A stretch of 7,417 nt of DNA from Pseudomonadota bacterium (GTDB lineage: Bacteria; Pseudomonadota; Gammaproteobacteria; Xanthomonadales; Rhodanobacteraceae): contig JAJYDI010000098.1 of assembly GCA_021777635.1 (NCBI GenBank), positions 1 to 7,417 on the forward strand, given 5' to 3'. Below, one piece after another: positions 1-6,715 of the stretch (position 1 is its first letter; each line of letters opens with the position of its first letter). Both the position numbers and the translations under genes were made by a program. The notes beneath the pieces were generated by a model. The model had not been told where the DNA came from, did no database searches, and saw only the letters and a program-made list of their open reading frames with translations.

Positions 1-1554
1 CTGCGCGGCCCCGACGGCGAGATCGACCCCGTCGCGCTGGCGAAGTTCGCAAACACCGATCTTCCGCTGACCGGGCAGGGCGTGATGCAGTCGATCATCG
101 CCACCCAGCACAACCGCATTCAGCTCAACGACGCGGTGCGTGGGCTTGGCCAGCAGTACCGCAACGACATCTCCGGCATCGTGCGTTCGGCCATCGGCAC
201 GCAGGAAGACCCGCAGCAGATCGGTGCCGCGCTGGACGCCTACGCGAAGCAGAACCCGGACGCCTCTGGCGCGATTTCGCGCGCGCAGGCGCTGATTCAG
301 CATCTCGCGCCGGGGATGCCGCAAGGGGTGCGCGACCAGGCGCTGCAGCACCTCGCCATGGAGTTCCAGCCCGCGGCCACTACGGAGCAGTTCCAGCAGG
401 TGCACAACCAGCCTTATACGACGCCCGGCGGCGGCCTCGGCCTCATTCAGACCAATCAGAACGCCCCGGGAGGGGCGTACACCTACGGGCCGAACCCTCA
501 GCAGGGCTATGCGCCCTCACTGGCACTCGGAACCGACGCCGCGGGAAACCCCTACGCGCTCAATACCGAGCACCCGGGACAGACGATCCTCGTTGGCCAT
601 GGCGGCCAGCTCCCCGGATTGGGCGGCGGCGCGCCGCTCGCGCCAGCGCAGGCAGCCCCTGCGGCGCCGGCGGCGCAGGGAGGCGGCGCGCAAATTCCTC
701 CCTCCTTGCAGGCGCAGCGCGATGCCGAGGCCGCGCGCCTGATGCAGGGCGAGCTCGCGCAGCAGCAGCAGCGCCTGCAGCAAGCCACGCAGAGCGGCAA
801 CGCGCAGGCGGCAGAGCAGGCCAAGGCCAACATCGAGGCCCTGCAGGTGCAGCTGCAAAAGCTCGCGCCTCAGGCGCAGCCGCAGGGCTCGCAAGGCGGC
901 TATGCGCCGCCCACGCTGCAGATGGGCGAGCAGAACGTGATCGGCCAGAACACGAAGACGGTGAACCAGAACCGCCTGATGGCCGCGAACGCACAGACCG
1001 AGCTGAACGTGCTCGACCACATCGTGAGCCTCGCGCAGACGCCGAACCTCTATCTCGGCCCGGGAAGCGGCGATGTCGCCAAGCTGGCCACGGCGGTGTC
1101 TGCGATTCCCGGCATGTCTGGCGCGCAGCAATACGCGAGCAACTACAACGAGCTGGCCAAGTTCATGGCGCAAAACGCTGTGCGCATGGGCAAGCAGCTC
1201 GGGCTCGACGGGTCGGACGCGCGGGTCGACTTGGCGATGCACCAGAACCCGAATGCGCAGATCGGCCCGCAGGCCATCATCGGCATCGCCGAATATCAGC
1301 AGGCGCTGGTGCGCATGGGCGTGGCCAAGGCCGACGCGATGGACGCATGGCTGAAAACGCCGGGCAACACCCTCGCGAACGAGCAGGAATTCGAGAAGCT
1401 GTGGCGCGACAACGCCGACCCGCGCCTGTTCGAGATGAACGGGCAGCCCAACCAGGCCGACGCGCTGAAGTACGCCCAGACTCACATCACGGCGGGTGAG
1501 CGCAAGGAGCTGGCGAAGAAGTACCAGGTCCTCAAGTCGCTTGGAGCGCTCTGA
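1..1554 (+). CDS. Probable internal virion / DNA-ejection protein, 3' part (5' end outside window)
   Basis: The frame is open from the first base, and the codons before the first possible start (GTG at 82) read as ordinary protein with normal codon use. The true start therefore lies upstream and 517 codons are visible. Residues below are numbered from the window edge. Residues about 201-236 are a Gly/Ala/Pro linker. About 237-290 is a Gln/Ala-rich predicted coiled coil with a CAG-rich tract (QQQQ). The C-terminal 180 residues are a compact helical domain ending in Lys-Tyr-x-x-Leu-Lys-x-Leu-Gly-Ala-Leu. No enzyme motif, signal peptide or membrane helix is seen. A C-terminal domain of this style, next to a large Ala/Gly-rich protein and just before the fibre gene, is familiar from internal or ejection proteins of podovirus-like phages. 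That role is inferred from context and composition. It could instead be another minor structural protein. It is coupled to the next gene by a TGATG junction. Confidence 0.75.
   Translation: MRGPDGEIDPVALAKFANTDLPLTGQGVMQSIIATQHNRIQLNDAVRGLGQQYRNDISGIVRSAIGTQEDPQQIGAALDAYAKQNPDASGAISRAQALIQHLAPGMPQGVRDQALQHLAMEFQPAATTEQFQQVHNQPYTTPGGGLGLIQTNQNAPGGAYTYGPNPQQGYAPSLALGTDAAGNPYALNTEHPGQTILVGHGGQLPGLGGGAPLAPAQAAPAAPAAQGGGAQIPPSLQAQRDAEAARLMQGELAQQQQRLQQATQSGNAQAAEQAKANIEALQVQLQKLAPQAQPQGSQGGYAPPTLQMGEQNVIGQNTKTVNQNRLMAANAQTELNVLDHIVSLAQTPNLYLGPGSGDVAKLATAVSAIPGMSGAQQYASNYNELAKFMAQNAVRMGKQLGLDGSDARVDLAMHQNPNAQIGPQAIIGIAEYQQALVRMGVAKADAMDAWLKTPGNTLANEQEFEKLWRDNADPRLFEMNGQPNQADALKYAQTHITAGERKELAKKYQVLKSLGAL
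461..478. repeat. Perfect 7-bp inverted repeat with GGGA loop inside the first gene
   Basis: ACGCCCC (461-467) and GGGGCGT (472-478) are exact reverse complements around a four-base GGGA loop, which fits the GNRA tetraloop rule. It would form a very stable RNA hairpin. It lies within the coding region and is not followed by a T-run, so it is not a normal intrinsic terminator. It may be incidental in GC-rich DNA. Confidence 0.35.
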
Positions 1555-3740
1555 TGGCGATCGACATCCTCGGCGCGCTGCAGGGACCCGAGCCCGGCGA
1601 TGTTGCGCCGACGACCCAGGCCGCGGCGCCATCCGGCGTCAACGTGCTCGCCGCGCTGCAGGCGGCAGACGAAGGGTCGCAGAGCGCGCCAGCCCCCGGC
1701 CCCGCGCCGACGCCGCTGCAGCGTTTCGCGCAGGGCATGGGCGATACTTTCTATGGCCTGGGCAACCTTGCGCAACACGCCGCCGGCCCCGCGCTCAACC
1801 TCGCGCGCCGCGGCATCAGCGCCGGGCTGAGCGCCGCGGGCGCGCCGAATGCGGCGGCGCTGTTCGCTCCGGTCTCGAATCAGGACTTCGGGCAGATCGT
1901 CGCCGATCGCGAGAACGCCTACGACCAGGCTCGCGCTTCCGCTGGGCAGAACGGCATCGACTGGTGGCGCCTGGCGGGAAACGTGGCCAACCCGCTCAAC
2001 TACATGGCGCCCGAGAACATCGGCGCGACCGCTGCCGCGCGCATCGGACAGGAGGCGCTGCAGGGCGCAGGCGTCGGCGGCGCGCAAGCGGCGGGCACGG
2101 TGTCGAACCCTGCTGATCTGTGGTGGGACACCGCCAAGGGCACCGCGCTCGGTGGCGCCATGGGCGGCGCGCTGTCCTCGGCTGTCGAGGGCGCCGCGCC
2201 GGCACTGCGCCTGGCGATGAACAAAGCGCGCGGCATGGTTTCCAACGGCACGATGTCATCGACCGAGGCAGCCGATCAGGTCGTCAAGGATGCGCTGGCG
2301 TCGTCCGGAACCGACCCGAAGACGATCAACCTCAGCTTGCTCAAAGGCATGCGCCAGGACGTGCAGTCTGCGCTCGACAACGGCGCCGACATTTCACCCG
2401 CCGCTGTCGCCAATCGTGCGCGCGCTGAATCGCTCCCGGTGCCCGTGCAGCTCACGCGAGGGCAGGCAACGGGCGACCCCATGCTGTTCGCGCGCGAGCA
2501 GAACCTGCGCGGCATCCAGGGCGTGGGCGAGCCGATCACGCAGCGGCTGCAGCAGCAAAACGCCGCCTTCATCCAGAACCTCGACGCGCTGGGCGCCAAG
2601 AACGCACCCGATCCCGTGTCGCTCGGCGCGCAGCTCTCCAAGGGCGTGCAGGACCTATGGGACGGCCTGCAGGCGCGCAAGAACGCCCTGTATCAGGCCG
2701 TGCGCAACTCGCAGGGGCAGTCCGCCGCCGTCGACGGCGTGCAGGCTGCAGACCAGATCAAGGCGACGCTGGACACGCCGCAGGCCAGTCACGTCTACGA
2801 CATGCTCCCGGCGCACATCAAGCGCACGATCGACGAACTCGGCAGCGGGCAGCTCCCGTTCTCGGTTGCGCAGATGCAGTCGCTCGACAAGATCTGGGGG
2901 GACGCCGCGCGCGGCACGGACGGCTCGACCGCCTACGCGATCAACCAAGCGCGCCGCATCCTCGCCGATGCCCCCATCTCGGGCGACGTTGGCGAGCAGG
3001 CGCGCGCTGCGTACCTCGCCGCGCGCCAGGCGCACGCGCAGCAGATGTCGCTGGTCGACCCGAAGCTGCCCAACGGTCAGCCGAACCCAAGCTTTCAGCC
3101 CATCGTCAAGAGCGTGGTGATGGACGGCAAGCCGCCCGAGGCGCTGTTCAATCAGCACTTCGCCAATGCGGCTCCGTCCGTGGCGGCGAAGAACCTGCAA
3201 TTCCTGTCGCAGATCGACCCGAACGCCCCTGAGGCGATCGGGCGCACGCTGATGGGGGAGATCAAACGCCAAGCCCTCAGCTCGGCGTCAGACGAGCGCG
3301 GGACGGTCTCCGAGGCGGTGCTGCGTGGCTGGGCTCAGGACCCCGTGAAGTCGGCGCGCATGGACGCGCTGCTGCCGGCGCCCCAGGTCGGCACCTTCCG
3401 CAATCTGGCCAGCACCGTCGAGGCGGCCAAGAAGTACCCAGTCGCCTCCGCGGTGAACACGTCGAACACGGGGTCTGCCGTGGTGAACGCGGGCCTGTCG
3501 ATGCTGAAGAACAGCGCCGGCGCGCAGGTGCTAAAGCACCTTCCCGTGGTGCGCGGCGTCGCCGAAGGCCTGGACGCGGCCAAGACGCAGTCGGATATCG
3601 CCTCGGCGCTCAAGCCCGGCGTCACCCTCAAATCGTTGCTGACCGCGACGCCTTCCCAGGCGGCCAAGAACCGGTTGCTGGCGCGTCTCGGCACGCCCTT
3701 CGCGGTATCGCTGCAGCAGGCCAGGGGACGCGAGCAATGA
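1554..3740 (+). CDS. Large Ala/Gly-rich internal virion protein, probable DNA-ejection component
   Basis: This is 728 residues. The ATG overlaps the preceding TGA by one base (TGATG), and a GGAG at 1543-1546 gives 7-base spacing, so the start is well supported and translation is probably coupled. Residues 1-65 are an Ala/Pro-rich low-complexity tail. Residues about 185-217 hold Asn-Pro-Ala-Asp-Leu-Trp-Trp followed by a Gly/Ala stretch with Gly at 196, 200, 201, 204 and 205, a glycine-zipper-like segment that could insert in a membrane. Residues 300-320 carry LTRGQATGDP and then FAREQNLRG. I recognise this pattern from large phage/prophage virion proteins, but it has no named enzymatic role. 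Near the C-terminus is a Ser-Asn-Thr-Gly motif (637-640). No lysozyme, transglycosylase or protease signature was found. The neighbour upstream and the fibre gene downstream point to a capsid-internal protein injected with the DNA. This is inference from composition, size and position. Confidence 0.75.
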   Translation: MAIDILGALQGPEPGDVAPTTQAAAPSGVNVLAALQAADEGSQSAPAPGPAPTPLQRFAQGMGDTFYGLGNLAQHAAGPALNLARRGISAGLSAAGAPNAAALFAPVSNQDFGQIVADRENAYDQARASAGQNGIDWWRLAGNVANPLNYMAPENIGATAAARIGQEALQGAGVGGAQAAGTVSNPADLWWDTAKGTALGGAMGGALSSAVEGAAPALRLAMNKARGMVSNGTMSSTEAADQVVKDALASSGTDPKTINLSLLKGMRQDVQSALDNGADISPAAVANRARAESLPVPVQLTRGQATGDPMLFAREQNLRGIQGVGEPITQRLQQQNAAFIQNLDALGAKNAPDPVSLGAQLSKGVQDLWDGLQARKNALYQAVRNSQGQSAAVDGVQAADQIKATLDTPQASHVYDMLPAHIKRTIDELGSGQLPFSVAQMQSLDKIWGDAARGTDGSTAYAINQARRILADAPISGDVGEQARAAYLAARQAHAQQMSLVDPKLPNGQPNPSFQPIVKSVVMDGKPPEALFNQHFANAAPSVAAKNLQFLSQIDPNAPEAIGRTLMGEIKRQALSSASDERGTVSEAVLRGWAQDPVKSARMDALLPAPQVGTFRNLASTVEAAKKYPVASAVNTSNTGSAVVNAGLSMLKNSAGAQVLKHLPVVRGVAEGLDAAKTQSDIASALKPGVTLKSLLTATPSQAAKNRLLARLGTPFAVSLQQARGREQ

Positions 3741-4018
3741 GCCTCTACGTGAGCCCCAGCATGTGGGGTACGCCCCAGATCAGCCCGAGCCACACCGCGG
3801 TGAACGCGAGGAACACCCAGATGTTGCGCCAGCGTATGCGCAGGCTGAGGAACGGAGGGTTTAACGGTCCGTGCAGCACGCCCTTGCGATGCAGGAAACG
3901 CACGATCGGGTTGACGACCAGCTCCTTCACCGCGGCGACCGCCGACACGGCCATGGCGCCCTGCAGGGTTTGCATGTCCATAAGCCATTTTCACCCTAAT
4001 CGGGGCCACCAGCAATGA
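3737..4018 (+). CDS. Competing plus-strand frame in the same gap (alternative to the reverse gene)
   Basis: This is a 93-codon frame whose ATG overlaps the ejection-protein stop (ATGA at 3737-3740), with an AGGGG at 3723-3727. Its own TGA overlaps the fibre start (ATGA at 4015-4018). These junctions are typical of a translated operon gene. The product argues against it: it is Arg/Ser/Thr-rich with no hydrophobic core or recognisable domain, 5 of 11 Arg codons are AGG, and only 17 of 93 codons begin with G. Its last dozen codons, beyond the reverse gene, are A/T-ending (for example ATA, CAT, TTT, CCT, AAT, CAA). Codon third positions face those of the reverse gene, which would keep this frame open by chance. 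It is probably a shadow, though it might be translated simply to carry ribosomes from the ejection gene to the fibre gene. Confidence 0.2.
   Translation: MSLYVSPSMWGTPQISPSHTAVNARNTQMLRQRMRRLRNGGFNGPCSTPLRCRKRTIGLTTSSFTAATADTAMAPCRVCMSISHFHPNRGHQQ
3745..3981 (-). CDS. Small reverse-strand membrane protein, moron-like, function unknown
   Basis: This is 78 residues and the only minus-strand gene seen. The ATG at 3981 is the first Met after an in-frame TGA (3993-3991). Met3 (3975) is an alternative start. The gene fits between the stop of the ejection protein (3740) and the fibre start (4015) without overlapping either. Residues 8-30 are a mildly hydrophobic helix (Ala/Val-rich, interrupted by Lys19-Glu20). 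Residues 31-53 are a basic linker. Residues 54-77 are a strong Trp/Leu-rich transmembrane segment. Codon use looks native: 25 of 78 codons begin with G, third positions are mostly G/C, and no AGG codon occurs. The ribosome site is weak (AGGG at 3997-3994, 12-base spacing). I do not recognise a family. A single small membrane protein in reverse orientation inside a late operon suggests a lysogenic-conversion or superinfection-exclusion gene, or less likely a holin. The main caveat is the plus-strand frame in the same place, listed separately. Confidence 0.6.
   Translation of the reverse strand: MDMQTLQGAMAVSAVAAVKELVVNPIVRFLHRKGVLHGPLNPPFLSLRIRWRNIWVFLAFTAVWLGLIWGVPHMLGLT
3987..4015 (-). promoter_or_regulatory. 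Possible weak promoter for the reverse-strand gene
   Basis: Read on the minus strand, TTGCTG (4015-4010, 4 of 6 to the TTGACA consensus) is followed after 17 bases by GAAAAT (3992-3987, 4 of 6 to TATAAT). This lies just ahead of the ATG at 3981. The 33-base gap 3982-4014 is about 55% G+C, lower than the surrounding coding DNA. If used, the transcript would have an almost absent leader. Matches this loose occur by chance, so this is a candidate only. The same bases also form the leader of the fibre gene, where GGGG at 4002-4005 is the only, weak, ribosome-site candidate. Confidence 0.15.
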
Positions 4019-5997
4019 CGACGACCACGTACGGCATCTCGCCGGCGCCCATCCTGCAGTTCTTCAACAACGCGGGGCAGCCCAACGCGGGGGGAAGCAT
4101 CCTCACGCAGGTAGGAGGCGTGAACTATGCGACATATCAGGACAGCGCCGGCGCGACGCCGCTTCCGAACCCGATCCCGCTGAACTCGCGCGGCGAGGTT
4201 TCCAACTCCTCGGGCCAGTCCTGCCAGCTGTTCCTCGAGGAGGGTGTCGTTTACGAGTTCACCCTGTTCGATGCCAACGGCAACCAGATCAACCAGGCGC
4301 AGACGGTCGAGGCTGTGCCAGGAGGATCGGCGGGCCCGGCCACCACCGCCGGCCGCCTCGTCGTTGTGTCGGATTCTGGGCCCGGCGCCGGGGTGCTTGG
4401 CATTGACTGGCCCGCCCAGCTCGAGGAAATGCTCCGCCTGTGGGGGGTGCCCGATATCGAGGTGGTGACGGTTGCGCAGCCCAATGGCACTTTCTACCGC
4501 GCGCTGAACAACACCGATATGGGTGGCGTCACCGCGCTGCAGGCGACGATTGACCTCGCGCCCGCCATGGTGCTGATCGTGCTTGGCTTCAACGATGCCA
4601 ACGGCAGCGACGGCCGCACGCTGGCACAGATCGAGGGGGACGCTCAGTCCTTCATCTCGCAGCTGGCCACGGCGCTGCCCAAGGCCTCGATCTATTACGG
4701 AAAGCAGATCGGGTACGACACTACGCACGGCACCCCTGGATCGCTGCTGAACCGCCAGGTGATCCCTCGCATCTGGACGATCCCCACGAGCGGCACCGAC
4801 TCGGCGACCATCTCGCAGGACATCGCAGCCAACACCGCCGTCCAGGCCAACACGACGTTCTCGACGTTGAGCAGTCTGCAGGCCTATGTCGCGGGGCTGA
4901 GCCAGGTTACCGGCTCGTTCACCATGGACTACTACAAGATCGGGCGCATGGGCCTGATGGTCGATGGCGAGCACCTGTATGCCTCCGGAATGCGCCTGCT
5001 GGCCTGCGAAGCGCTGGACGGCCTGCAAAGCCTGTCGGTGTTCAAGAACATGCGCACCAACAGCCAGAGCTGGCAGTACTGGGATCTTCAGTCGCTGTGG
5101 TCGAGCTTCTTCAGCGACACCGGTACCGACTGGGCGCTCAACTTCACGACGACCCCAGAATATTTCGCGGTCCCGTTCTACAACGCGCTCTGGCACGCGG
5201 TCTACTCCTACTCCGCGACCTGGATGAACCAGGCGCACATCGGGTTGACGGTGCAGAGCAAAGACGCCGTGCAGCTCAGCGCTGACGACTTCCTGTTCCT
5301 GACTGTCCGCGACGCGCTGCCCGGCACCAAGCCCTGGATTCGCTGGTGGCTCAGTGGCACCACGAAGCCGGCGCTGGGCTCGGCGGGAACCGCGCAAATC
5401 AATGCCGTTGACCCTACCGGGACGCTCTCCTATCTCGTGCGCGGCACGGAGTTCACCAGCGGCGCCGGAACCTACAACGTCGAAATCGTCCAGCTGGTTG
5501 GCTCCTACTACGACTGCTCCGAGCGTCTGCAGATCACCGTTATCGCGCCGGCCACGCAGCCGACGCTGCGCAACGACTGGATCCGCTGCACGATGGCCGG
5601 GGGTACCACGGTCGGATCGACCGACACGCTGGTTGGCATGACCTCCGTCGTCGCGCAGTCAAGCGTCGGCGGGATGTCGCTGTCTGCCGGCGGCATCAAG
5701 GTCACCTATGCCGGCGTGTATCGCGCAAGCGCGGATGTGCTCATTGCCCCGACAGGAACCGGCACCGTTGCCGCGGCCATCTCGGTCAACTCCATCGGCA
5801 CGCACGCGGCACAGCTCGGGCGCCAGTACCTGGGAACCTCCGGCGCGCGCCTGGGGTTCGCCGGCTCTCAGCTGATTAGCCTGAACGCGGGCGACACCGT
5901 GCTGCTCGACTGCCTGAGTGCGTCGGGCGGCAGCGTCGTCGACGAGGGAAACAGCGCCTGGAACAACCTCTGCCTCGAAGGACCCCTTCTGCCATGA
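4015..5997 (+). CDS. Tail fibre/spike with SGNH-hydrolase (esterase-like) domain and C1q-like C-terminus
   Basis: This is 660 residues, likely the receptor-binding protein. Residues 1-100 resemble the N-terminal attachment domain of phage tail fibres: a short beta-rich unit with Phe-x-x-x-Gly-x-Pro, Gly-Gly, Ala-Thr-Tyr-x-Asp and Asn-Pro-Ile-x-Leu-x-x-x-Gly elements. Residues about 114-335 are an SGNH/GDSL hydrolase. Block I is Ser119-Asp120-Ser121 (catalytic Ser121, with Ser in place of the usual Gly). Block II is Gly170-Gly171. Block III is Gly191-Phe-Asn193-Asp194. Block V is Asp317-x-x-His320. All four signature residues are present, so it is likely active, most plausibly removing acyl (for example acetyl) groups from LPS or capsule sugars. 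Residues 340-515 are aromatic and beta-rich (Trp353, 356, 362, 373, 441, 444, 445), possibly for sugar binding. Residues about 520-660 look like a C1q/TNF-like jelly roll, a trimer-forming tip. The substrate cannot be read from sequence. Confidence 0.85.
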   Translation: MTTTTYGISPAPILQFFNNAGQPNAGGSILTQVGGVNYATYQDSAGATPLPNPIPLNSRGEVSNSSGQSCQLFLEEGVVYEFTLFDANGNQINQAQTVEAVPGGSAGPATTAGRLVVVSDSGPGAGVLGIDWPAQLEEMLRLWGVPDIEVVTVAQPNGTFYRALNNTDMGGVTALQATIDLAPAMVLIVLGFNDANGSDGRTLAQIEGDAQSFISQLATALPKASIYYGKQIGYDTTHGTPGSLLNRQVIPRIWTIPTSGTDSATISQDIAANTAVQANTTFSTLSSLQAYVAGLSQVTGSFTMDYYKIGRMGLMVDGEHLYASGMRLLACEALDGLQSLSVFKNMRTNSQSWQYWDLQSLWSSFFSDTGTDWALNFTTTPEYFAVPFYNALWHAVYSYSATWMNQAHIGLTVQSKDAVQLSADDFLFLTVRDALPGTKPWIRWWLSGTTKPALGSAGTAQINAVDPTGTLSYLVRGTEFTSGAGTYNVEIVQLVGSYYDCSERLQITVIAPATQPTLRNDWIRCTMAGGTTVGSTDTLVGMTSVVAQSSVGGMSLSAGGIKVTYAGVYRASADVLIAPTGTGTVAAAISVNSIGTHAAQLGRQYLGTSGARLGFAGSQLISLNAGDTVLLDCLSASGGSVVDEGNSAWNNLCLEGPLLP

Positions 5998-6689
5998 AAA
6001 CGCTGCTGCTTGCAATCCTCGCGTCGATCCTGTTCCCCGTGTGCGCAGGCGCGGCGCAGCTCGAGGTCGGGATCGGGCTGGCTCAGGCCAACACCCGAGG
6101 CGACGGCACCTGGTACCAGCAGCGCTTTCCGCACTCGCTCGGCCTGCGCTCGCCGGCGCTGATGATCGGCGCAACCGGCAACGTGCTGCCGGGCCTGAGC
6201 TGGCATGCTGATGGCGTGTACCTCGGCCGCTACACAGTCGACAGCCTGGACACGCCGAACGATGCGAACTACAGCGCGGCGTCTCCTACCGGCTGCAACG
6301 GGGCATGCCTGCCGCTGGCGCACTACCACGGCAGCGGCGAGGCGTACGGGCTGGCGGCCACGCTCGAGGCGCACACGCGCGGCGCCTGGCAGCTGGGCAT
6401 TGAGGCGGGGCCGCTGGTCTACGAGCGCAGCTGGTCGATCAGCGTGCCCGACTGGTACCCCTCCGTCGAAACGTCTCCCGGAGTGTTTCAGGCCGGCGCG
6501 ACGTCGCCGATCAACACCATCGATCGCGGTGTGTCGCTCGGCTACGTCGTCGGCCTATCCGTCGAGCATTCCGGGCTCGGGCTGCGCCTGCGCTACTACG
6601 ACGACGGCGCCGGCTTCCCGCGGGGCGGAGACGCGTGGCCCCCGATCTGGCGCGGCCAATTCGTCTTGATGGGAACCGACCAATTCTGA
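5994..6689 (+). CDS. Phage-encoded outer-membrane beta-barrel-like protein with signal peptide
   Basis: This is 231 residues. The ATG overlaps the fibre stop (ATGA at 5994-5997), with GAAGGA at 5977-5982. A classical signal peptide is visible: Lys2, hydrophobic residues 4-16, and an Ala18-Gly-Ala20 cleavage site. Cys17 precedes the cleavage site and there is no lipobox. The mature part is rich in Gly, Tyr and Trp with alternating-hydrophobic strands, and it ends Gln-Phe-Val-Leu-Met-Gly-Thr-Asp-Gln-Phe, the C-terminal pattern with a final Phe recognised by the barrel-assembly machinery. Two Cys (101 and 105) may close a small loop. A barrel of perhaps 8-10 strands is inferred. I recognise no named family, and the His-x-Ser motif of PagL deacylases is not evident. 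Coupling to the fibre gene suggests a role at the host surface, such as receptor masking or superinfection exclusion, like other phage-encoded outer-membrane proteins (for example lambda Lom in type only). The function is unproven. Confidence 0.75.
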   Translation: MKTLLLAILASILFPVCAGAAQLEVGIGLAQANTRGDGTWYQQRFPHSLGLRSPALMIGATGNVLPGLSWHADGVYLGRYTVDSLDTPNDANYSAASPTGCNGACLPLAHYHGSGEAYGLAATLEAHTRGAWQLGIEAGPLVYERSWSISVPDWYPSVETSPGVFQAGATSPINTIDRGVSLGYVVGLSVEHSGLGLRLRYYDDGAGFPRGGDAWPPIWRGQFVLMGTDQF

Positions 6690-6715
6690 CCGACCATGAA
6701 CTTTCCGCGACGCCG

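Noticed and set aside
517..1632. Long minus-strand open frame (371 codons) opposite the first virion gene
   Set aside because: The product is Arg/Leu/His repetitive, typical of the antisense of GC-rich coding DNA. It overlaps a well-supported plus-strand gene throughout and has no sensible context.
3852..3872. Inverted repeat ACGGA / TCCGT around an 11-base loop in the reverse-gene region
   Set aside because: A five-base stem is too short and the loop too long to support a terminator or operator.
4381..4392. 12-bp perfect palindrome CCCGGCGCCGGG just after the catalytic serine codon
   Set aside because: Such GC-only palindromes are expected by chance in DNA of this composition, and it is fully explained by the Gly-Pro-Gly-Ala-Gly coding sequence. 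No partner site was seen.
3991..5397. Long minus-strand open frame (468 codons) opposite the fibre gene
   Set aside because: The opposite strand encodes a fibre with recognisable SGNH catalytic blocks. The minus product is Arg/Gly/Val-rich without domain character, so it is a shadow.
5609..5623. Inverted repeat CGGTCG / CGACCG with a 3-base loop in the fibre gene
   Set aside because: A short stem in the middle of a coding region with no T-run or regulatory context. Probably incidental.
4015..5997. Diversity-generating retroelement target (variable repeat at the fibre C-terminus)
   Set aside because: The fibre tip looks like a C1q-type domain, not a C-type lectin fold. No template repeat or reverse-transcriptase gene is in the window.
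5994..6689. PagL-type lipid A deacylase
   Set aside because: Outer-membrane barrel and size are compatible, but I could not find the catalytic His-x-Ser with a downstream Glu in the expected C-terminal strands.
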